Origin: CAVUDO01 sp963740255
Lineage (GTDB): Bacteria; Actinomycetota; Actinomycetes; Mycobacteriales; Cryptosporangiaceae
DNA: 64,000 bases
Direction of reading: 5' to 3'
Assembly (NCBI GenBank): GCA_963740255.1
Contig: CAVUDO010000002.1
Coordinates: 1-64,000, forward strand
Shown here: positions 27,687-35,963 of the stretch, one piece after another
Layout of the letters: each line of letters opens with the position of its first letter
Position numbering within the stretch: position 1 is the stretch's first letter
Translations under genes and position numbers: made by a program
Notes under the pieces: generated by a model
Database searches by the model: none
Seen by the model: only the letters and a program-made list of their open reading frames with translations
Told to the model about the DNA's origin: nothing

Positions 27687-28486
27687 TGCCGGCCGTACCC
27701 AAGGCGATCAATGACGGCATGGTCATCGCCAAGCGCAACCTCATCAAGATCAAGCGGGTGCCTGACCTGCTGGTGTTCTCCACCCTCTCGCCGATCATGT
27801 TCGTGTTGCTCTTCGCGTACGTGTTCGGCAGCGCGATCGAGGTGCCCGGGAAGTCCTACCGCGAGTTCCTGATGGCCGGCATCTTCGCCCAGACCGTGAT
27901 CTTCGGGGCGACGATCACCGGGGCCGGTCTGGCGCAGGATCTGCAGAAGGGCATCATCGACCGGTTCCGGTCGCTGCCGATGGCCCGCTCGGCGGTGCTC
28001 GTCGGGCGGACCACCAGCGACCTGGTCAACAACCTGCTGGTGGTCGTGGTCATGTCGGTCACCGGGCTGTTGGTGGGGTGGCGGATTCGCTCGTCGTTTC
28101 TCGACGCACTGGTTGGCTTCCTGCTCCTGCTGCTGTTCGCGTACGCGTTCTCGTGGGCGATGGCGATGGTCGGGTTGATGGTGCGCAGCCCGGAGGTGTT
28201 CAACAACGCGACGTTCATCGTGGTGTTCCCGGTGACCTTCATCGCGAACACGTTCGTGACGACCAGCAACCTGCCCGGACCGCTCAAGGTGGTGGCCGAG
28301 TGGAATCCGGTGTCCGCGGTGACCGCCGCGGTGCGGGAGCTGTTCGGCAACAGCCCGACCGGGCCGGGGCCAGACGCGCTGCCGCTGCGGTATCCGGTGG
28401 CTACCTCGCTGATCTGGATTGCCGTGCTTCTGTTGATCTTCGTACCGCTGGCGATCAACCGGTACAAGAAGGCCGTGAGCCGCTGA
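27686..28486 (+). CDS. DrrB-type ABC-2 transporter permease
   Basis: A 266-residue membrane subunit with six predicted helices and the ABC-2 pattern: an N-terminal amphipathic region (ITKRNL-like IAKRNLIKIKRVPD), SYREFLMAGIFAQTVIFGATITG, KGIIDRFRSLPMARSAVLVGR, and a final helix SLIWIAVLLLIFVPLAI. It starts inside the stop codon of the ATPase gene and forms a two-gene operon with it. The 3' neighbour is convergent, 8 bp away. Confidence 0.92.
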   Translation: MPAVPKAINDGMVIAKRNLIKIKRVPDLLVFSTLSPIMFVLLFAYVFGSAIEVPGKSYREFLMAGIFAQTVIFGATITGAGLAQDLQKGIIDRFRSLPMARSAVLVGRTTSDLVNNLLVVVVMSVTGLLVGWRIRSSFLDALVGFLLLLLFAYAFSWAMAMVGLMVRSPEVFNNATFIVVFPVTFIANTFVTTSNLPGPLKVVAEWNPVSAVTAAVRELFGNSPTGPGPDALPLRYPVATSLIWIAVLLLIFVPLAINRYKKAVSR

Positions 28487-28493
28487 CCTGGAG

Positions 28494-29804
28494 TCAGGTC
28501 GTCGACCTGGGCTGCGCCGCGACGCTGACGACGGGCGCGACCGGAGCGTTCGCCTGGCGCCTGCGGACAGACCGGTGCATGCAGATCACGAGGGCCCAGA
28601 GGGGCACCAGTACGGCGGCGGTGGCGGCGTACCACGGCCACCGCCACGGTCCTTCGGAGCCGCGGGCCTGGTGCGGTGGCGAGATCCATGGTCGGGCCGC
28701 GAGCGACCAGGCCAGGAACGCGTCGCCGACCGGCAGGGCGCCGCCCAGGTAGCGGCGTTCGCCGCCGGCCTCCATCGCCATGCCGGTGGCCTCGGCGAGG
28801 CCGGTGAGTTGCCGGGCCCAGCCGCGGTCGCCGAAGACCACGGCGTCCCCGAGCGCGACCGCGCTGGCCGAGGCCGACATCCCGAGGATCAGCGGCCCCG
28901 AGTCCACGTCGCCGCCGGCGTCCACGCCGCGCGGATACTCCCGGACTCCGGGGATACCGAGCACACCGGAGGTGAACTCGGCGCGGAAGGTGCGGTACTG
29001 CCCGACTGCCCAGGCGGGGTCCACGTCGTGGAGGAACCGCAGCAGAACCGACTGGGAGCTGGCCCGGGCGCCTTCCAGCGGCGCGCCGGTGGCCGGATCG
29101 GTGCGGTGGGGAAGCAGGCCGGTGCGCGGATCCAGCCGCTGCCGGGCGAGCGTCCTCCAACGCTGGACCACCGCGTCGTGTCGATGCTGGCCGAGTGCGC
29201 GGTCGGTGAGCCGGAGCGCGGCGATGGCGACCACGCTGTCCACGGGCCAGGACTGTTGTGGGTAGGCCGCCAGGAACGGCGTGCGGCTCGCCGAGAACGC
29301 GTCCGCCAGGGCGCCGGCGCGGGCAGCCAGCTCGCGTCGCTCGTCGGCCCGCGCGTCCGCGCCGGCCAGCCGGACGATGCCGCCGCGCAGCCAGGTCGAC
29401 CAACCGGCGTGGAAGACGCCGCGGGGCGGGTTGGCCGTGGCGTCGAAGGGTGCCAGTCCGGCGGGGGAGTCCAGCCGGGCCGCCGCCCAGCGAGCCTCCC
29501 GGAGCGCCTGGTCGCGGTGGCCGGGCGAGCGGACGCCGACATCGATCCAGGTCAGCCCGTAGAGCACCGAGGTGAAGAAGTAGCCCTCGGGGAACAGCTG
29601 CTGCATGTCCTCGCCCGCCCCGTCGCGGAGTGCGCCGCGCAGATAGGCCAGCCGCGGGAGCGCGTCCTGCGCGATCGCGGATCCGGTGCGATCCAGTGGG
29701 GACGGGGTGTGCAGCCGGACGATCGGGACGGCCAACAGGAGCGTGCCGGCCACCGCGGCCGCCGTCGAGGTCCACGCGATGATCGCTCGTCCGAGACCGG
29801 GCAC
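28494..29804 (-). CDS. Membrane-anchored protein with putative helical toroid, unknown function
   Basis: About 436 residues. An N-terminal hydrophobic anchor (TAAAVAGTLLLAVPIV) is followed by a large Trp/Arg/Ala-rich helical domain with repeated pairs such as GYFFTSVLYGLTWIDVG, GVFHAGWSTWLRGG, QSWPVDSVVAIAALRL and DVDSGPLILGMSASASAV, then a second helix near the C-terminus (WYAATAAVLVPLWALVICM). The regular helices recall alpha/alpha-toroid enzymes, but I do not recognise the family. The start is uncertain: GTG 29804 is preferred because codon use upstream is atypical and overlaps the neighbouring promoter; ATG 29900 is possible. Confidence 0.6.
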   Translation of the reverse strand: MPGLGRAIIAWTSTAAAVAGTLLLAVPIVRLHTPSPLDRTGSAIAQDALPRLAYLRGALRDGAGEDMQQLFPEGYFFTSVLYGLTWIDVGVRSPGHRDQALREARWAAARLDSPAGLAPFDATANPPRGVFHAGWSTWLRGGIVRLAGADARADERRELAARAGALADAFSASRTPFLAAYPQQSWPVDSVVAIAALRLTDRALGQHRHDAVVQRWRTLARQRLDPRTGLLPHRTDPATGAPLEGARASSQSVLLRFLHDVDPAWAVGQYRTFRAEFTSGVLGIPGVREYPRGVDAGGDVDSGPLILGMSASASAVALGDAVVFGDRGWARQLTGLAEATGMAMEAGGERRYLGGALPVGDAFLAWSLAARPWISPPHQARGSEGPWRWPWYAATAAVLVPLWALVICMHRSVRRRQANAPVAPVVSVAAQPRSTT

Positions 29805-29890
29805 GGTCCCCAGTGTGAGGACGGCAGTCAAGGTCACCCGGGGCGCACGACGGCACGCCCGCCGCCCGGGGGAGGCCACCGCCCCACTTC

Positions 29891-29919
29891 TTGCAATCAT
29901 TGCGATATATGCATATGTT
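29891..29919 (+). promoter_or_regulatory. CDF promoter with overlapping ATATGCATAT operator
   Basis: -35 TTGCAA (29891-29896) and -10 TATGTT (29914-29919) are separated by exactly 17 bases. A perfect 10-bp palindrome ATATGCATAT (29907-29916) covers the -10. An A/T-rich island of this kind stands out sharply here. The layout matches ArsR/SmtB-type metal-sensor repression of cation exporters; no such regulator gene is adjacent. Confidence 0.65.
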
Positions 29920-29947
29920 GCTGTTCGGAACGAGGGGGGTCGCGGCC

Positions 29948-30862
29948 GTGGGCGCTGGTCACACACACATCACCACCAGGCCCGGATCGGGCGCCGAGCA
30001 CCGCGGCCGGCTCGCGGTGGCGTTCGTCCTGCTCCTGGCGTTGCTGGTGGCCGAGGTCGCGGGGGGCCTGGTCAGCGGCTCGTTGGCGCTGCTCTCCGAC
30101 GCCGGTCACCTGTCCACCGACGTGCTCGGCATCGGCCTGGCCCTGGCCGCGGTGCACGCGGTGGCGCGGGGAGTCCGCCATCCGCAGCGCACCTTCGGGC
30201 TGCACCGGCTGGAGGTGCTCGCCGGCCTGGCCAACGCCGTGCTGCTCGCCGGTGTGGCGGTCTGGGTGGTGATCGAGGCGGTGCGCCGGCTCGGTGCGCC
30301 GGTCGAGGTGCTCACCGGTCCGATGTTCGCCGTCGCCGGGGCGGGACTGGTGGCCAACCTGGTCGCGTTCGCGTTGCTCCGGGCCGGCGCCGGCGTGAGC
30401 CTGGCGATCCGCGGTGCCTACCTGGAGGTGGTCGCCGACACGGTCGGCTCGGCCGGCGTGCTGCTCGCCGCGGTGGTGATCCAGCTCAGCGGCTGGCAGT
30501 GGGTCGACTCCGCGGTCGCGGTGGCCGTCGGGTTGCTGATCCTGCCCCGGACGTACCGGCTCGGCCGCGAAGCGGTCCGGATCCTCACCCAGACGGCGCC
30601 GGCCGGCGTCGACGTTGCCGAGGTCGCGGGACGGCTCGGGGGACTGGCCGGTGTCGTCGAGGTACATGACGTCCATGTGTGGACGCTCACCTCCGGCATG
30701 GACGTCGTGTCGGCCCATCTGACCGTCGCGTCCGGCACGGAGTTGGCGACGGTGCTCGACGCGGCCCGCCGGATGCTCCGTACCGAGGTGGGAATCGACC
30801 ACGCGACCCTGCAGGTGGAACCCGCGGGCGCGGAGGTGCACTGCGCCGCGGTCGGCTGGTAG
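29948..30862 (+). CDS. Cation diffusion facilitator (zinc/cobalt-type) exporter
   Basis: A 304-residue six-helix exporter. His-rich start (AGHTHITT), TM2 metal site LLSDAGHLSTDVLG (Asp and His), TM5 AYLEVVADTVGSAGVL (Asp pair region) and a C-terminal cytoplasmic domain with VHDVHVWTLTSGMDVVSAHL and DHATLQVE. The HxxxD/DxxxD layout fits the Zn-CDF group. GTG 29948 is chosen because the promoter predicts transcription starting near 29926, which excludes the upstream ATG 29915, and GAGGGGGG precedes it. Efflux of Zn2+ or Co2+ by proton exchange is expected. Confidence 0.9.
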   Translation: MGAGHTHITTRPGSGAEHRGRLAVAFVLLLALLVAEVAGGLVSGSLALLSDAGHLSTDVLGIGLALAAVHAVARGVRHPQRTFGLHRLEVLAGLANAVLLAGVAVWVVIEAVRRLGAPVEVLTGPMFAVAGAGLVANLVAFALLRAGAGVSLAIRGAYLEVVADTVGSAGVLLAAVVIQLSGWQWVDSAVAVAVGLLILPRTYRLGREAVRILTQTAPAGVDVAEVAGRLGGLAGVVEVHDVHVWTLTSGMDVVSAHLTVASGTELATVLDAARRMLRTEVGIDHATLQVEPAGAEVHCAAVGW

Positions 30863-30880
30863 CTCCCGACCGCGATCACC

Positions 30881-30914
30881 GTACCGACCCGGTTGCCGTA
30901 CCGACCCGGTTGCC
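30881..30914. repeat. 17-bp direct repeat, two exact copies
   Basis: The unit GTACCGACCCGGTTGCC occurs twice in tandem in the 240-bp gap between the CDF and CopC genes. No other structure is evident in the gap apart from a Shine-Dalgarno GGAGGGCGG before 31103. Confidence 0.7.
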
Positions 30915-31102
30915 GTGGCGGTCGTGGCCCGGCGGTCGTTGGCCCGGTGTCCGCGGCCGGTGTCCGTAGTTCCGTGGCGTTGCTGGTGCCGTTGGCTCGG
31001 GTCGCAGGTCGGAGGGGTTCGGCGCTCCGGGCCCGGCTGGCGAGCGACTACGGGGCGTAGGTAGTTTGGAGTGAGAGGCGGGGGTCGACGGAGGGCGGAT
31101 CG

Positions 31103-31669
31103 ATGGCAGCCGCGTGGCGATGGTCCGTGCGGGGGGCGCTGGTGGGCGCGGTCTGTGGCGCGGTGCTCGCCGCTCCTCCCGCGCTCGCGCACACGCAGCT
31201 CACCGGCAGCACGCCGGACCACGGCACGACGGTGGCCGCCCCGCCCTCCACAGTGGTGCTCCGGTTCTCCGAACCGGTTGACGCTGCCACCGGACAGATC
31301 GCGGTGACCCACCCCGACGGCACGGTCACCCGGCCACGCACGACGATGCGCGGTGCCGCGGCTTCCGCGCCCTTCCCACCCGGGTCGGCAGGGCGCTATA
31401 CCGTGGCGTACCGGGTCGTCTCGGCCGACGGGCACCCGGTAGCGGGGATCATCGCCTTCACGGTGACGCGGAGCACGACTCCCACGCCGGGCGCGCCGGT
31501 GGCGGCGCCGGTGTCGAGCCCGCCAACCGACGCGAGCGAGCGCCACGGGACGTCCGTCACGACGAGCGATCCTGTTGTCGACGACGCTGGGCTGTACACG
31601 CTGGCGGGGTTGGGGGTGCTGGTCGCCGTGGCCGGCACCGTTGCCCTGCGCCGACGTCGCCGGCGGTGA
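31103..31669 (+). CDS. CopC-domain copper-binding protein, membrane-anchored
   Basis: A 188-residue exported protein. The signal peptide (VRGALVGAVCGAVLAAPPALA) is cleaved just before His in AHTQLTGSTP, so the mature N-terminal His can bind Cu(II) as in CopC; the second His is in SADGHPVAG. The CopC/YobA beta-sandwich (about 30-120) is followed by a Thr/Pro linker and one TM helix (LYTLAGLGVLVAVAGTVAL) with a basic tail. The stop overlaps the CopD-CtaG start as GTGA, so the two are coupled and presumably act together in copper delivery outside the membrane. Confidence 0.92.
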   Translation: MAAAWRWSVRGALVGAVCGAVLAAPPALAHTQLTGSTPDHGTTVAAPPSTVVLRFSEPVDAATGQIAVTHPDGTVTRPRTTMRGAAASAPFPPGSAGRYTVAYRVVSADGHPVAGIIAFTVTRSTTPTPGAPVAAPVSSPPTDASERHGTSVTTSDPVVDDAGLYTLAGLGVLVAVAGTVALRRRRRR

Positions 31670-33831
31670 GGCCGCCAGTGCCCGCCCGCGAGTTCGAGCA
31701 CCGTGCCGTAGGCGAGCCCGAGCCGGGCCGCACCCCCACCCCACCGCCCGTCGGGTTCCGGCTGGCAGTGCTCGCGACGGCGGCGCTCGCCGCGGCGGGC
31801 GCGCTGGTGACAGCACTGGTCGTGGGTGGCGCGATCGACACCACTCCGCTGCCCGGGCTGCCCGACGCCGGACCGGTGACCCCGTGGGGGCTGCCGGCGG
31901 TCCGGACGGCGATGAACCTGGCCGCCGCCGTGACCGTGGGGCTGCTGGTCGCCGCCGCGTTCTTCGTGCCCGGCGCCGCCACGCCACGACGGGGCCGGTG
32001 GCTCGTCTCGCCCGCCGGATACCGCTGGCTGCGGGCGGCCACCTGGTCGGCCGGGGTCTGGGTGCTGGCGACGCTGGCCACCGCGGTCTTCACGGTGTCC
32101 GACCTGCTCGGGACCACGCCCAGCACCGCGGCCCGCCCGGAGACCGTGCTTTCGTTCCTGCTGGAGACCGACCAGGGGCGGGCGCTGTCGCTGGTCGCGG
32201 TCGGCGCGCTCGCCGTGGCGGTGGGCTCGCGGGTGGTGCTCGGCACCGGCGGTGCGGCCGCGATCGCGGTGCTCGCCCTGGTGTCGACGCTGCCGCCGGC
32301 GTTCACCGGGCACGCTGCCGGGAGTGCCAACCACCAGCTGGCCGTCTCCACGATGGTGCTGCACGTCGGAGCCGTGGTGATCTGGGTGGGTGGGCTGGTC
32401 GGGCTGTTGCTCGTCCGGAACCTGTCGGGCGAGGGGTTGGCGCTGGCGGTGCGCCGGTTCTCCAGGGCGGCGGGCTGGTGCCTGCTCGTCGTCGCGGGCT
32501 CCGGCCTGGTCAACGCCACCGCCCGACTCGGTTCGTGGGCCGCCCTGACCGGCACCCCGTACGGACGTTTGGTGCTGGCCAAGGCCGCGGCCGTCGGCGT
32601 GCTCGCGGCCATCGGTCTGGCGCACCGGCGGGTCACGCTGCCCCGGGTCGCGGCGGGTCGGCGGAGCGCATTCTGGCGCCTCGCCGGCGTGGAGATCGTG
32701 GTGTTCGCGGCCACGGTGGGCCTGGCCGCCGGTCTGTCCCGCTCGCCGACACCGCCGCTGGCCGAGGTGGGTCCCGCCACGGCGCTGCTGGGGTTCCCGA
32801 TGCCGCCGCCGGTCTCGGTCTCGGCGATCGCCACGCAATGGCTGGTCGAACCGCTGTTCCTCACGGCCTGCCTGGCGGCCGCCGGCGCCTACCTGGCCGG
32901 GGTGTGGCGGTTGCGGCGGCGGGGCCACACCTGGCCGTGGTACCGGACCGTCTGCTGGCTGGCCGGGTGCGCGCTGGTGGTCGTGGTGACCAGCAGCGGG
33001 TTGGCCCGGTACGGCCCCGTGCTGTTCAGCGTCCACATGGTTCAGCACATGGCGATGACCATGCTGGCACCCGTCCTGCTCGCACTCGGTGGCCCGGTCA
33101 CGCTGGCCCTGCGCGCGCTGCGTCCGGCCACCGAACCGGGGATGCGCGGACCCCGGGAGTGGCTGGTGTTCGCGCTGCACAGCCGGGTAGCCCGCGTCGC
33201 GACCCATCCGCTGGTCGCACTGGCGCTCTACGTCGCCAGCCTCTACGCGATGTACTTCACCGGGCTGTACGAGCTGGCGTTGCGGTCGCACGCCGCGCAC
33301 CTGGCGATGTTCGCCCACTTCCTGGGGGCCGGGTACCTGTTCTTCTGGGTGCTCATCGGGGTCGACCCGGCGCCGCGCACGGTGCCCTACCCGTTGCGGG
33401 TCGTGCTGCTGTTCGCCTCGATGGTGTTCCACGCGTTCTTCGGCGTGGCGATCATGCAGTCCACCGGCCTGATCGCACCGGACTGGTACGCCGAGCTGGC
33501 CCGTCCGTGGGGACCGTCCACACTGGACGACCAGCACACCGGCGGCGGCATCGCCTGGGCGTTCGGGGAGATCCCGAGCCTGTTGGTGGCCGCCGCGCTG
33601 CTGTACTCCTGGGCCCGTTCGGACGAACGGGAGGGTCGGCGGCTCGACCGGGCGGCAGATCGGGCCGAGGCGCGTCGGGCGGCCCGGGCGGCGGACGCCG
33701 GCGCGGACGGTCCCGCGGTGGCGGGCGGGAACGCGCCGGCGGAGGGCGTTCCGGAGGACGACGACGATCCGCTCGCCGCCTACAACCGCTACCTGCGGCA
33801 GCTCGCCGAACGCGACCGGCAACGGCACTGA
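31666..33831 (+). CDS. CopD-CtaG fusion: copper import and cytochrome oxidase assembly
   Basis: A 721-residue polytopic membrane protein with about 15 helices. The N-terminal half is CopD-like, with GHAAGSANHQLAVSTMVLHVGAVVIWVGG containing the conserved His pairs. The C-terminal half is the caa3-type oxidase assembly domain (CtaG): FSVHMVQHMAMTMLAPVLLALGGP, LYAMYFTGLYELALRSHAAHLAMFAHFLGAGYLFFW and the His-rich helices. The 90-residue C-terminal tail is charged and probably cytoplasmic. Coupled to copC by GTGA. It likely brings copper across the membrane for the Cu centres of heme-copper oxidase, whose genes are not in the window. Confidence 0.92.
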   Translation: MRPPVPAREFEHRAVGEPEPGRTPTPPPVGFRLAVLATAALAAAGALVTALVVGGAIDTTPLPGLPDAGPVTPWGLPAVRTAMNLAAAVTVGLLVAAAFFVPGAATPRRGRWLVSPAGYRWLRAATWSAGVWVLATLATAVFTVSDLLGTTPSTAARPETVLSFLLETDQGRALSLVAVGALAVAVGSRVVLGTGGAAAIAVLALVSTLPPAFTGHAAGSANHQLAVSTMVLHVGAVVIWVGGLVGLLLVRNLSGEGLALAVRRFSRAAGWCLLVVAGSGLVNATARLGSWAALTGTPYGRLVLAKAAAVGVLAAIGLAHRRVTLPRVAAGRRSAFWRLAGVEIVVFAATVGLAAGLSRSPTPPLAEVGPATALLGFPMPPPVSVSAIATQWLVEPLFLTACLAAAGAYLAGVWRLRRRGHTWPWYRTVCWLAGCALVVVVTSSGLARYGPVLFSVHMVQHMAMTMLAPVLLALGGPVTLALRALRPATEPGMRGPREWLVFALHSRVARVATHPLVALALYVASLYAMYFTGLYELALRSHAAHLAMFAHFLGAGYLFFWVLIGVDPAPRTVPYPLRVVLLFASMVFHAFFGVAIMQSTGLIAPDWYAELARPWGPSTLDDQHTGGGIAWAFGEIPSLLVAAALLYSWARSDEREGRRLDRAADRAEARRAARAADAGADGPAVAGGNAPAEGVPEDDDDPLAAYNRYLRQLAERDRQRH

Positions 33832-33924
33832 GCGGTCCGCCGCATCGTCCCGATCGGTGACCTGCGCCTCACGGCGCGTACGTGCCACCGGCGCACCCGG
33901 GCGCGCCGGGAACGGCCGAGCCGC

Positions 33925-33930
33925 TAGTCT
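33925..33930 (+). promoter_or_regulatory. -10 element for leaderless glycosyltransferase
   Basis: TAGTCT lies 6 bases before GTG 33937 in an otherwise GC-rich stretch. A transcript starting at the GTG itself is likely, and no ribosome-binding site is present. Confidence 0.45.
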
Positions 33931-33936
33931 TTCCCG

Positions 33937-35064
33937 GTGCGATGGCTGGCCTTCGGGACCTATGACGTGCACCGACACCCCCGGGTCGCGGTGCTGATCG
34001 AAGGGCTCCGGGCGCACGGCGACGAGGTCGTCGAGGTGAACGTGCCGCTCCCGCTGGACACCGCCGGTCGGGTCGCGATGCTGCGCCAGCCGTGGCGGCT
34101 GCCGTTGCTGGCCGCCAAGCTCGTCCGCTGCTGGACCCTGCTGGTCGCCCGCGCCCGTCGGGCCCGCCGCCACCGTCCGGACGCGATCCTCGTCGGCTAC
34201 ATGGGCCACTTCGACGTGCGCCTGGCCCGCCTGCTGTTCCGCCGGACGCCGATCGCGCTCGACCACCTGGTCTCGGCCGCCGGCACAGCCCACGACCGCG
34301 GTCTGGCCGGTTCGCACGGCGTCAAGGCCCGGCTGATGCGCCGGATCGACGCCGGCGCGCTCGGCGCGGCGGGTGTGGTGATCGTCGACACCCCGGAGCA
34401 CGAACAGGCGCTGCCCGCCGACGCCGGGGCCAACAGCGTGGTCGTGCCGGTCGGCGCCACCGACGCGTGGTTCGCCGCGGGCGCGGCGGCGTACCAGCCC
34501 GACGACGGGTCGGACGGGCGGCCGCTGCGGGCCGTCTTCGTGGGGCTCTTCACACCACTGCACGGCACACCGGCGCTCGGTGCGGCGCTGGCCGCGCTCG
34601 CCGACGAGCCGGCGGTCGAGGTGACCATGGTCGGCACCGGCCAGGACCACGCCGCATGCCGCGAGCTGGCCGCGGCGAATCCGCGGGTGCGCTGGCTGGA
34701 CTGGGTGGCCGGCGCGGACCTGCCGGCACTGGTTGCCGGCCACGACGTCAGCCTCGGCATCTTCGGCACCACCGACAAGGCCCTCAAGGTGGTGCCCACC
34801 AAGGTTTTCCAGGGCGCCGCCGCGGGGTGCGCCATCGTCACCTCCGACACCCCGCCGCAGCGGGCCGCACTGGGTGAGGCCGCCGCCTTCGTTCCGCCGG
34901 GAGACGGCGCCGCGCTGGCCGGCGTCCTGCGCCGGCTCGCCGGCGACCGCACCGAACTGGCCAAGCTGCGGGCCGCGGCCCGCGCCCGGGCCGCCGACCG
35001 CTTCACCGCCGGAGGCGTCGTCGCCCCCTTGCGGGACCGCCTGACCTGCTTCCCGAAAGCATGA
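33937..35064 (+). CDS. GT-B glycosyltransferase (group 1/GT4-like)
   Basis: A 375-residue cytoplasmic or membrane-associated transferase with two Rossmann halves. The N-terminal half includes WLAFGTYDVHRHPRVAVLIEGL, and the C-terminal half VFVGLFTPLHGTPALGAALAAL, VTMVGTGQDHAAC, DVSLGIFGTTDKALKVVPTKVFQGAAAGCAIVTSDTP, the donor-binding region of GT4 enzymes. The start is GTG 33937 with a -10 box at leaderless distance. The next gene, 34 bp downstream, is a methyltransferase. The cluster context suggests synthesis of an envelope glycolipid or polysaccharide; the sugar is unknown. Confidence 0.85.
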   Translation: MRWLAFGTYDVHRHPRVAVLIEGLRAHGDEVVEVNVPLPLDTAGRVAMLRQPWRLPLLAAKLVRCWTLLVARARRARRHRPDAILVGYMGHFDVRLARLLFRRTPIALDHLVSAAGTAHDRGLAGSHGVKARLMRRIDAGALGAAGVVIVDTPEHEQALPADAGANSVVVPVGATDAWFAAGAAAYQPDDGSDGRPLRAVFVGLFTPLHGTPALGAALAALADEPAVEVTMVGTGQDHAACRELAAANPRVRWLDWVAGADLPALVAGHDVSLGIFGTTDKALKVVPTKVFQGAAAGCAIVTSDTPPQRAALGEAAAFVPPGDGAALAGVLRRLAGDRTELAKLRAAARARAADRFTAGGVVAPLRDRLTCFPKA

Positions 35065-35098
35065 CCTCAGTACTCGACGTGAAAGAAGGACGCAACCG

Positions 35099-35848
35099 AT
35101 GAGCCAGCAGCCGGAGCCGCCCCTCGCGCCCCGAGCCAGACTGCGGTGGAGCGTGGTCAGCCGCCTCGTGACCGAACTGGAGCCCGCCGAGATCCTCGAG
35201 CTCGGCTGCGGGCTGGGAGGGGTGGGCGTCCGGTTGGCCGCCATGGCGCCCTACACCGCGGCCGAACCGGACGACGAGTGCTTCCAGGTGGCCCACGACC
35301 GGATCTCCCCGCTCGGCGGCACTGTGCTCCACGGCGACCACAACAAGGTGCCCGACGGCAGCACGTACGACCTGGTCTGCGCGTTCGAGGTGCTCGAGCA
35401 CATCGCCGACGACGTGGCGGCGCTGGCCGAGTGGGTGCCGCTGGTCAAACCCGGCGGGCACATCCTGCTGTCGGTGCCGGCCAACCCCGAGCGGTTCGGG
35501 CCGTCGGACGTGGCCGCCGGCCACTACCGCCGCTACACGTCCGACGAGCTGGCCGGCAAGCTCGCCGACGCCGGCTGCGTGGACGTGAAGGTGCGGCACT
35601 ACGCCTGGCCGCTGGGCTACCTGCTCGACGACGTCCGCGACTGGCTGGTCAACCGGCGCGCACCACGGGACGCCTCGGCGGCGCCGGAGGAGAACACGGC
35701 AGGCTCGGGACGGCTGTTCCAGCCCCAGTCCCGGGTCACCGGCACGCTGATCCGCGCGGGCGTCGCGCCGTTCGGCGTCCTGCAGAACCTCCAGCCGGGT
35801 CGGGGCCCGGGTCTGGTCGCGCTCGCCCGCCGGCCCGCCGCCAGCTGA
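35099..35848 (+). CDS. Class I SAM-dependent methyltransferase
   Basis: A 249-residue methyltransferase. Motif I ILELGCGLGGVGVRLA binds SAM, followed by acidic loop TAAEPDDECF, YDLVCAFEVLEHIADDVAAL (motif IV) and GGHILLSVPANPERFGPSD. GHYRRYTSDELAGKLADAG is typical of sugar/lipid-type methyltransferases in glycosylation clusters. GAAGGA precedes ATG 35099. It sits in an operon with the GT-B gene. The target is not known. Confidence 0.88.
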   Translation: MSQQPEPPLAPRARLRWSVVSRLVTELEPAEILELGCGLGGVGVRLAAMAPYTAAEPDDECFQVAHDRISPLGGTVLHGDHNKVPDGSTYDLVCAFEVLEHIADDVAALAEWVPLVKPGGHILLSVPANPERFGPSDVAAGHYRRYTSDELAGKLADAGCVDVKVRHYAWPLGYLLDDVRDWLVNRRAPRDASAAPEENTAGSGRLFQPQSRVTGTLIRAGVAPFGVLQNLQPGRGPGLVALARRPAAS

Positions 35849-35963
35849 GGCACCGCTCGTCCGACTGACGAGGGGTAGGCGAACAACGAAGTACCGTTCG
35901 CCGCCGGCCCGTGGGAAGTCCAGGGGTCGGCGGCGCCGGTGCGGCGCCCACGTCAGGGTGCCG

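Noticed and set aside
31396..35244. 1282-codon minus-strand frame across the CopC/CopD-CtaG and glycosyltransferase genes
   Set aside because: It lies opposite three well-supported genes and its translation is rich in Arg/Gly/Gln without any domain, as expected for an antisense frame in high-GC DNA.
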